Shown one piece after another: positions 56,232-64,000 of a stretch of 64,000 nucleotides of DNA. The DNA comes from Fragum whitleyi (taxonomy: Eukaryota; Mollusca; Bivalvia; Cardiida; Cardiidae). The translations under genes and the position numbers were made by a program. Location of the stretch: positions 13,128,957 through 13,192,956 of the forward strand of contig OX411552.1 of assembly GCA_948146395.1 (NCBI GenBank), read 5' to 3'. The notes beneath the pieces are model-generated. The model ran no database searches. It saw only the letters and a list, made by a program, of their open reading frames with translations, and was not told the DNA's origin. Positions within the stretch are counted from its first letter, which is position 1. Every line of letters starts with the position of its first letter.

Positions 56232-58089
56232 AACTAGAGGCGCTTGAGCGCCTGATTCGCTCCACAGGCCTGAATATCCAAATAATGACTATTAGAGGAT
56301 GATAAAGCTGTTTAAATGAGAATTGAAGTGAATGAATGAGTGAATGTTTATTTCAAGTAAATAAGGGTCATATGCTGAAATATTTCTGCATAAAAAACTC
56401 ATGATCAGTGAATAACAAAATTGACCTCTACCTGTTACACAAATATTTTTCATTTTATCACAATAATTTTGTGCAGTCTGATAATGGGTCACCCATGGAT
56501 CATTCTAGTGATATTTTGTTAAAATCCAAATATAAGAATTTCAAAACTAACAGAATGTTACTGCACAATATACTGGTGTTGGTCTGCAAAATTTTGATTG
56601 TAGATCTTTCCACTTTTAATTAAACACTACTAAAAGATGTTACTTCACAATTCTTTGTCATCAAAACAAAATTCTAACTAATGATAGTAAGAAGTAAAAT
56701 ATTCAATCCAATATATTTATTTTATTCTGCCCAATGCCTTAGAGTGCAGTAAACTCAACTCTTTCTACCCCACTCTGAATGTCAGGAGGTCAAAACATCA
56801 TTTTACACTCTGTGCAGATTCACCCTTCGTTCAACTAAACTCACCAATTCTGAGTGGGTATTCTCAGGCTACTTATTTCAACTAATGTTTCTATACATTT
56901 GAATTTCAACAAAGGTTTTATTCCTTCTAATCTATAATCATTACACCTATTAAATTCAACAAGTCTAGAAAAATTCATCATTGAGAAGATACCAAAAGGG
57001 TGATCAAATATTCACTTTATATGTTATAATACCCTCTACCAATAAAAAAAAATATGCTGTTCATCTAGTCAAATATTTTTTTGCAATATGATACAACTTC
57101 ACAGAAATAAAATTTCCATGATATCTAATCCATCTGTTTAACCTTTCAGGATAGTTTGTTTTACCCTATATATGAAGAAATTACCTCTGTCCATAAAAGA
57201 CATATTTTTGGTCTGATCACAATATTTTTTAATAGACTGATAAAGGATCACTAAAGAATCATTCTAGTAAAATTTGTTTGATATCTATCAATAAGATTCT
57301 GAGAAAATGATTTTCAAAGTTTACACTATATAACATATAGGGAAATGACCTCTGCACATAAAATATATATTTTTTATCCGATCACAATAATTTTTGCTAT
57401 ACTGATAAAGGGTCACTCAAGTATCATTCAAGTAAAATTTGGTTGATATCTATCAATTAGGTTCTGAGAAAATGATTTTCAAAGTTTTCACTATATAACA
57501 TATAGAGAAATGACCTCCGACAATAAAATACACATTTTTCATCCGATCACAATAATTTTTGCTATACTGATAAAGGGTCACTCAAGTATCATTCATGTAA
57601 AATTTGGTTGATATCTATCAATTAGGTTCTGAGTTAATGATTTTCAAAGTTTTCACTATATAACATATAGAGAAATGACCTCCGCCCATAAAATACACAT
57701 TTTTCATCTGATCACAATGATTTTTTGTAGGCTGATAGAGGGCCACTCAAGTATCATTCATGTGAAATTTGGTAAATATCCATCAATTAGTTTCTGAGAA
57801 AAGCCACCTATTACCATATATGGAAATTAACCACGCCCACTACAGCCGTGATTTTCAACCGATTAAAAATCTTTGAAGGAATCTGATAGAGGGTCACCCA
57901 AGGAACATTCCTGTGAAATTTGATTGGAATCCATCCAGTACTTTATGAGGAGAAGATTTTTAAAGTAAAAGTTTACGGACGGACGGACGGACGCACGGAC
58001 GCACGCACGGACGCACGCACGAACGCACGTACGACGGACACCTCGCTATGACAATAGCCCGCTGGCCTTTCGGCCAGTGGAGCTAAAAA
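56232..58089 (+). mobile_element. Pearl-like element P9, subfamily b
   Basis: Left end AACTAGAGGCGCTTGAGCGC, unique 5' block as in P7, core units, closing block, a long ACGGACGGACGGACGCACGG tract at 57976-58035, and right end TGGCCTTTCGGCCAGTGGAG then CTAAAAA. About 200 bp longer than P7, mostly one extra core unit. Confidence 0.92.
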
Positions 58090-58712
58090 TTGATTCTTAA
58101 CCATAATGCCAGATAATTTTATAAGTAGTGGTAGTTTCATTATTGATTACTGTGAAGGATTAGTATCTTGCTGATTGTGTAAACACAAATTGAGGGTTAA
58201 GGTAAGTTTTAAATCCGATTAGATCATTCACAGTAGTGGATTCAGAAGGGGTTCAGGAATGGTATGTTCCAGAGATCCAGGAATCCCCACTGATAATTAT
58301 GCCCAAACATAAGGTTATCTTTTGAAAGATTTTTTTTACCTACAGAATGACAGGCAATGACATCCACATAATCATTTTTAGTAATATTCATTTCTTTTTC
58401 TTTCAATGTCAAATATTAAGCCTATTTTACAAATATATTTTAAAACAGAAGGAATTTAAATCATAAAGGCTAGTTCAAAATACATACAAAAAAGCTTGAT
58501 TTTTTGATAGACCTCACAGACACCTGTAACAAAGACTCCAATTTGAAATTTGGCGGAATTTCAGACAATTTTTCGATACTCAAAAACGTTACAGAACTAA
58601 TTCTGCACAACAAACAAAAATTTTCATGGGAAAATTTACTAAATTTGGAGAAGATAATTAAGCTGTTTTCATTGATTTTTCTAGGTGACGCTATCATTCA
58701 TTCCTGATGGCA
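58090..58712. other. Spacer
   Basis: No feature supported. Opposing open frames at 58470-58707 mirror each other without known motifs. Confidence 0.4.
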
Positions 58713-60094
58713 AGGGTTGACACTAACTCCTGAGGTTAAGGAGTCAACTGGACTCCTAACACATGAAATCAAGGAGTCCAAGCTCAAAGTAAGGAGTCTG
58801 AATTTTCATCAGCGTTTTTATTCCTTCTCTGAATGGGTCCGGTATACGGACCCGTTCCCAATGACGTAAAACTACTATTTTTTCCCAAAATGAGAGAATG
58901 AAATTCCCAATGCAAAGCTAATTCTTGAAGTTGATATAAACTTTGATTATTTCCTATTGGAAAACCTGACAGTACTTTTAGCAATAAATATCACTGTTGT
59001 AATTTGTCAACAAGAGGGGAATTTCCGAAGATCAGTTTATTTGTCACATGGTTCTGGATTTCATTGGCAGAAACTATTATGAAGCTGGAACCCAGTGTAT
59101 TTTGGCGTACTAGGAAGTTATCTCAGTACAAAACTGAATATTTTTGTGAAGCAAAGATATAGCTGTTTTTTTACCTGATTTGCAGTAGACAATCATTTTG
59201 CATTTATTTATTATTGATTAAATATGAATTTAAGGAAGATACTTAATAGGGCAAAGGAATTTTGGTCATGGTTGAACAAATTATTTTCCTGTAATATAAC
59301 TCAAAATATAAATGATTATCTTTGTTTAATTTTCGTAAACAAAGTTGACTGTTCATCCCAATCTCGGTACATCTCAGAACCTACCTGAATTGTCTTTCAA
59401 ACATTCTACAGCAGGTAGAACTTATGAGTATACGATTTATTTTGAAAATATTTTTAAGAAGTTTCCATGATTTAAGTAGAAACATTCATTTATAGCTGTT
59501 TTAAAAAACATTACGATTGGAAATGTATTTATTTTCTGCTGATTCGTACTCAAGAATGTTCAACCCATAGATATATCACAGAACTTGATTTATCTATTTT
59601 TTAGGTTTAACCATGATTTTTTTAAACAAAAAACTCAGTGACATTTCTAGATTTTATTCAAAATAGTTATTCCAGAGCAAGCAGACTAATTGTTTGTCAT
59701 TGTTTTGCTCAGATTCCTTGTTTAAAGACCATGCTTTGCTTTTTAGTAAACAATGACTATAGAGGCAAAGGAACTTCAATTATACATATTGTAATGATAT
59801 TAATAAAAGAAATGTTTTTGAAACAAGCGTCACAATGAAATTTCTAAAAGCAATTTCTTCTTTTCCATAATGTTCTTACAAGCAGAGATTTTTTTTCTCA
59901 AAACACTACAGGGTGCAAGCATATGTTTTCGTCAGCATTTTTGATATGAATAGATCTACAGTTTTGGCAAGTGTTAAAAATGGACACTGCTCTGTGAATT
60001 CGTTTTTCAAATATTCTCAGATGACCCATGGAGTCCATCGGACTCCTTATTTTCAAATGGAGGGAGTCCCAGACTCCGCTTAGTGTCGAACCCT
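58713..60094. mobile_element. hAT-like element 1382 bp, contains nested element A
   Basis: Ends AGGGTTGACACTAACTCC and CTTAGTGTCGAACCCT. Flanks TGATGGCA (58705-58712) and GGATGGCA (60095-60102) differ by one base, fitting an 8 bp hAT duplication. Same terminal motif as 14438-14827. Element A occupies most of the interior. Confidence 0.75.
58810..59845 (+). mobile_element. Element A, right end missing
   Basis: Starts CAGCGTTTTTATTCCTTC, then the hairpin GGGTCCGGTATACGGACCC. Matches the reverse complement of element B (60441-61527) over most of its length. After TCACAATGAAATTT it switches into a hairpin-repeat fragment (AAAAGCAATTTCTTCTTTTC), so the right terminus is lost. Confidence 0.8.
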
Positions 60095-60134
60095 GGATGG
60101 CATTGTGTTTTGCCATATTTTGGCTTGTTTCCAG

Positions 60135-60217
60135 GCACTGCATCCACCAATCCCTATGAGAAGGCATGGATTGATGAGAAACAGGAATATTGGGGCCAAG
60201 TTATTAGATGGGCCTAG
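60135..60217 (+). CDS. Candidate last exon of an unrecognised + strand gene
   Basis: A good acceptor (TTGGCTTGTTTCCAG) is followed by 83 nt. In the phase that begins with two bases of a split codon, these read TASTNPYEKAWIDEKQEYWG and QVIRWA, then TAG. Composition (W, Y, charged residues) is protein-like, unlike chance frames here. It would join in phase with the donor at 52824. Neither family nor function is recognised; no further exons were found between. Confidence 0.35.
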
Positions 60218-60267
60218 TTGACTGGCAACTTTTGATAGTGCCCTGCTCTAACTTCATCAATATAAAT

Positions 60268-62074
60268 GGTTTAGGGTCAAAAAGGCCCAATGACAAAAAA
60301 GCCCAGTGTACAGAAAGGCCCAATACAAAAAGGCCCGGGTCAAAGAGGCCCAGTCCAAAAAGGCCCACTTTGAAAAATGACCAAAAAGGCCCACTGTCAA
60401 AATTGAACCTAAGAGGATTAAAACGTGATGTCATAGAGAGCAGCGTTTTTTCTTTTAGCTTTGGGAACGGGTCCAAAACCGGACCAATTGGGAAAAATGC
60501 GTTGTTTTCTCAAAAATTGGGAATTTTCATTGTGACACTTGTTTAAAAAACATTTCTTTTATTTATATCATTACAAAGTGTATAATTGAAGTTCCTTTGC
60601 CTGTATAGTCATATCTTAATTGAAAAGCAAACCATATATTCCCCTTAAACAAGGAATCTGAACAAAAACAATGACAAACAATTAGTCTGATTGCTCTGGA
60701 ATAATTGTTTTAAATCAAATCTAGAAATGTCACTGAGTTTTTTGTTAAAAAAAATAATGGTTAAACCTAAAATATAGAAAAACCATGTTCTAAAATAAAT
60801 TCAAGGGTTGAACATTCTTGGGTACGAATCAATAGAATACAAAAATATTTCCAATCCTAGTGTTTTTTCAAACAGTTAAAAATGAATGTATCTACTAAAA
60901 TCATAGAAACTAATTAAAAATATTTTCAAAAAAGATCGTATACTCAAATTTTCTACCTGCTGTAGAATGTTTGAAGGACAATTCAGGTTGGTTCTGAGTG
61001 GTGCCGAGATTGTGAATAAACAGTCAACTTTGTTTACGAAAATTAAACTAATGTTATCAATTATATTTTGGGTTACATAACAGGAAAATAATTTGCTTCA
61101 ACTATGACCATAAGTACTTTGTCCTATTAAGTATCTTCTTTAAATTCATCTGTCATCAGTTGATAAATAAATGAAAAAAGATTGTCTACTGCAAATCAGG
61201 CCCAAACATTGCAATTTCTTGGCTTCACAAAAGTATGCAGTTTTGTACTGAGATAACTTCTGACTTACCCAAAATACACTAGGTTCCAGATTCGTAATGG
61301 TTTCTGCCAATTAATTCGAGAACCATTGATTAAAATAAACTGATCTTCGGAAATTCTAAAAGGTAACTACCAGGTTTTCCAATAGGATATTATCAAAGTT
61401 TATATTTACTTAAAGAATTAGCTTTGAATTGGGAATTTCATTCTCCATTTTAGGAAAAAATTGAAGTTTTCGTCATTGGGAATGGGTCCGTTTACCGGAC
61501 CCGATCAAAGAAGGAAAAAAAACGCTGGAGAGTCAACTTTTGGTTATTGTCTGAAATGAAAATGAAACACAAGTGTCAAAGCCTGGGAGATATTTCAACA
61601 AATGACAATGTATTATATTGCATGTCTTCTGCTTTGTGGTGTCGTTCCCAATCCACACATCTGTTAAACTTCATGTCAAGTTAAGATATTTTTACTTATT
61701 GATGATACATGTACCTGACAGATTAACATGAAACTGTTATTTCATGACTGAGATTTGTAAAAAATGTTTTAATCCATTTAGTGTTCAAAGTGAAACTAAA
61801 AGGATAGTTTCCGATGTTTTTAGAGTGAATTTATTTCAAATGATTTAAAGGTAAGGTGCAACATAAACATATACCTAAAAGGTATTTGAAGCATTGCAGG
61901 TCAGTATTTGATGGCATATTTGTCACATTCTAGAGTGGGCCTTTTTGGACTGGGCCTTTTTGGTCAACTCTGATAGTGGGCCTTTTTAACCCGGGCCTTT
62001 CTGACCTGGGCCTTTCTGACCCGGGCCTTTCTGACCCGGGCCTTTCTGTCACTGGGCCTTTTGGACCCGACACC
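60268..62074. mobile_element. hAT-like transposon with inverted AAAGGCCC arrays, 1807 bp
   Basis: Ends GGTTTAGGGTCAAAAAGGCC and GGCCTTTTGGACCCGACACC match as inverted repeats in 19 of 22 positions. An exact 8 bp duplication ATATAAAT lies at 60260-60267 and 62075-62082. Seven AAGGCCC/AAGCCC motifs fill 60277-60402 and eight in the opposite orientation fill 61938-62070. The interior holds nested element B. No transposase ORF; an apparent + ORF at 60208 is only the motif array. Confidence 0.88.
60441..61527 (-). mobile_element. Element B, complete, 1087 bp, nested
   Basis: Ends CAGCGTTTTTTC and GGAAAAAAAACGCTG are inverted; GAGAG flanks both sides (60436-60440 and 61528-61532). GGGTCC/GGACCC hairpin motifs lie about 40 bp inside each end. 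Reverse-oriented relative of element A. Confidence 0.85.
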
Positions 62075-62094
62075 ATATAAATTCAAAGGTGTGT

Positions 62095-62150
62095 AAATAA
62101 AAAAATAAGATAGAGAAAAAAAAATAAATAAATACAAAAAAACATTTCAA
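62095..62150. repeat. A-rich tract
   Basis: TAAATAAAAAAATAAGATAG then AAAAAAAAATAAATAAATAC. Confidence 0.8.
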
Positions 62151-62184
62151 ATCCGGTTTGCTGTGCAGAAACGAATTGACCTTA

Positions 62185-62424
62185 GGCCAACTTATTTCAG
62201 GCCCGGGCGGGGCCTGTTGTTGTTGTTTTCTCAGCTTGAAACCAGCTCTGTGTTCAGGCTAAAAAGATGTTTCACACTGTTTTCAAATTATATCCCGCTT
62301 TACACGCAAGTGCACGAGTAAAGCGGGGTATAACTTGAACCCCATGTCATCCTAAACACAGGGCTGGTTTCAAGCTGAAAAAACAACAACAACGGGCCCC
62401 GCCCGGGTCTGAAATAAGTTGGCC
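62185..62424. mobile_element. 240 bp palindrome (MITE) with GTTGTTGTTGTTTTC arms
   Basis: Left arm GGCCAACTTATTTCAGGCCC / GGGCGGGGCCTGTTGTTGTT / CAGCTTGAAACCAGC pairs with the right arm over about 80 bp. The centre has a second palindrome, TATCCCGCTTTAC / GTAAAGCGGGGTATA at 62291-62332. Confidence 0.85.
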
Positions 62425-62475
62425 CATTATGAATCGGGTCTTCAAAATAATGCGGGGTCGTTTCGGTCGGGGGCC

Positions 62476-64000
62476 AAGTCAAGTCAAGTCAAGTCAAGTA
62501 AAATTTATTTACAGAAAGTCGGGAGTACATAACAGATAACACAAGCTCTGGTGAGCTTTTAACACCGACTTGACAATTAAAGACATATAAGAAATTACAT
62601 TATTCATCAAAAAAGATAAGATAAATACTGCCGTAAAAATGGAAAAAGACGCATTTAAAAGATTTGTTTGAGCAGGGGAGACCACTCGTGCATAAGTTTA
62701 TCAGACATATCCACTTGTTGCCTCCCTTGTACTACATTTTGATCACAGATTTAGTATGTGAAAATTTTATAAAATTTACAACATTGATAAAAGTTACATA
62801 TATTAAAAGGTAAAAATAAATTACTTAAGGTATTGTTCATTGATACTAGAGATATTTGCACGCTAGAAAACTTTATTGCACATTTTTGTTTTGTCAGGGG
62901 ACAAAATTTGCAATGATCAACGCTGCAGACAGTGATCCCATCCTTTCCTTCATTTTCAACATACATCTATGTTAAAAGATTTAAAGAAAAAACACAATTC
63001 ATGCACACAGGAATTCATTTATCATGCAGTAAACTAATAAAGCAGATTATGATAAGCAACTAAAGAGAGAACACAAATGAAAAGGCGGAAAAAGGCAAAA
63101 CCAAATTAAAAAGCTAAAGGAAAAAGCAAAATCAAAAGCAAAGCAAAATCAAAATTCATGAAAAAAAAAGGTAGAAAAACAGAAGAAACAGTATCCCAGA
63201 CCCACAGCAGCAGCCCAATTAACTCTGTATCAGTGCTGACAAGAGGAGCATACACATCTCTCTCCATCCCATGAATTTAAAAGATTTCGAAATTGATTGA
63301 ATGAAGAGACCTCTTTAAAATGTGCAGGAAGGGAGTTCCAAACAACTGCTGCTGTGTATCTGAAAGACCTTCTGCCATACCTTTCTGTCCTTGGTTGCGG
63401 AATCTCTACTGTATTTTTGCGCCTAAAATTATATTTAGAATGTTTGTATTTAATGAGGTCATGTAGATATTCAGGATTTAAGTGATGCAAAATTTTGAAA
63501 GTTTCTTGGGCGATTGATCTTAAATGTCTTACTTTTAGAGACGGCAAGCCAGATTTAGTTAAAAGAATCTCGTAGCTACTTTGATAATCCTCGTAAATGA
63601 ATCTTAAGGCGCGTTCCTGGACTTTTTCAATCTTTTTTGTATTTGTTTCGTTTGTAAAGTGCCATGTTAAAGGACAATAGTTAAAGTTAGACATAATGAA
63701 TGAATAGTAAATTGTTAATCTGCCTAGTTTATTTAAGTGCTTCCCAATACGTTTAAGAACATTTAGTTGTCTTGAAGCTTTTTTGCATATAGAACTTATG
63801 TGCGAATTGAAAGATAGTAAAAAATCCAAGTTTGCGCCAAGTAGCTTAACCTCCTCATCACTTTGAATAGATATATTATTGAAATTGAAGTTTAGATTCT
63901 GTTTATGTGTCTTATGACCCAAAGAAATAGCCTGGAATTTTTCAGGGTTTGCTTTCATCTGATTTATTGAGAACCAGTTTATTAAGGAGAGACTTTCATT
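62476..64000 (-). mobile_element. 3' part of a non-LTR retrotransposon (LINE)
   Basis: The minus strand carries the end of an ORF2-type protein, about 750 bp of 3' UTR, and a pentamer tail of five GACTT units (AAGTC on +) at 62476-62500. A tandem short-repeat tail instead of poly(A) is common in CR1/Jockey-group LINEs. The element runs out of the window at its 5' side. Confidence 0.85.
63230..64000 (-). CDS. LINE reverse-transcriptase ORF, C-terminal part
   Basis: The frame is open from the window edge to the stop at 63230, about 256 codons. It reads LINWFSINQMKANPEKFQ, then KLLGANLDFLLSFNSHIS with CKKASRQLNVLKRIG, SNFNYCPLTWHFTN, KIEKVQERALRFIYED, and SFRYTAAVVWNSLPAHF, closing with CVCSSC. 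Family knowledge: these are the thumb and C-terminal segments of CR1/Jockey-type reverse transcriptases; the catalytic FADD box would lie upstream of the window. No stop or shift is seen in this part, so the copy may be fairly young. Confidence 0.88.
   Translation of the reverse strand, partial: NESLSLINWFSINQMKANPEKFQAISLGHKTHKQNLNFNFNNISIQSDEEVKLLGANLDFLLSFNSHISSICKKASRQLNVLKRIGKHLNKLGRLTIYYSFIMSNFNYCPLTWHFTNETNTKKIEKVQERALRFIYEDYQSSYEILLTKSGLPSLKVRHLRSIAQETFKILHHLNPEYLHDLIKYKHSKYNFRRKNTVEIPQPRTERYGRRSFRYTAAVVWNSLPAHFKEVSSFNQFRNLLNSWDGERCVCSSCQH

Noticed and set aside
60208..60546. 112-codon + strand ORF rich in KRP/SKRP repeats
   Set aside because: The repeats are only the AAAGGCCC motif array of the hAT-like element read in one frame.
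63297..63485. 62-codon + ORF
   Set aside because: Antisense shadow of the LINE reverse-transcriptase frame.

Overview
The window is nuclear DNA of an animal, most likely a bivalve mollusc. Two lines of evidence support this. Two conserved animal genes are split by GT-AG introns, and the spacer DNA is full of repeats with 'pearl'-like architecture: about 163 bp tandem cores, an ACGG-type microsatellite, then a conserved end. Pearl elements are known from bivalves. I cannot name the species. Codon logic, splice phases and AT-rich introns all fit a eukaryote, and I saw nothing bacterial.

Two genes are certain and lie tail to tail. UQCRFS1, the Rieske iron-sulphur subunit of respiratory complex III, runs on + from 10950 to 15721 in three recognised exons. 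Its presequence exon was not found. CTNNBL1, an ARM-repeat protein of the Prp19/CDC5L spliceosome complex, runs on - from 43278 down to 18356. Fourteen exons have splice phases that all agree and give 544 codons before the stop. Only the short first coding exon is missing. Two CTNNBL1 exons carry in-frame tandem duplications: 168 bp, three copies, at exon 4; and 105 bp, two copies, at exon 13. UQCRFS1 has a decayed partial copy of its 2Fe-2S exon just upstream of the real one.

Layout. 1-1361 and 7662-9027 are two copies of one ~1.36 kb segment, built from a ~163 bp satellite plus a unique tail. Between them (1399-5555, minus) lies a broken gag-protease LTR retroelement. 9.0-18 kb holds UQCRFS1 and miniature transposons. 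18-43 kb is CTNNBL1, its introns filled with pearl-like elements, palindromic MITEs, a SINE and, at 35648-40891, a 5.2 kb DNA transposon. That transposon has ~0.9 kb compound terminal inverted repeats and a decayed multidomain ORF that I cannot place in a named superfamily. 43-58 kb holds more pearl-like elements and a possible start of a small + strand gene. 58.7-62.1 kb is a nest of hAT-like elements, one of which carries inverted arrays of an AAAGGCCC motif. 62.2 kb to the end is a large palindrome and the 3' part of a LINE on the minus strand.

The best candidates for something undescribed are the long-TIR transposon at 35648-40891, the paired in-frame exon duplications in CTNNBL1, and the GGCCC-array transposon at 60268-62074.
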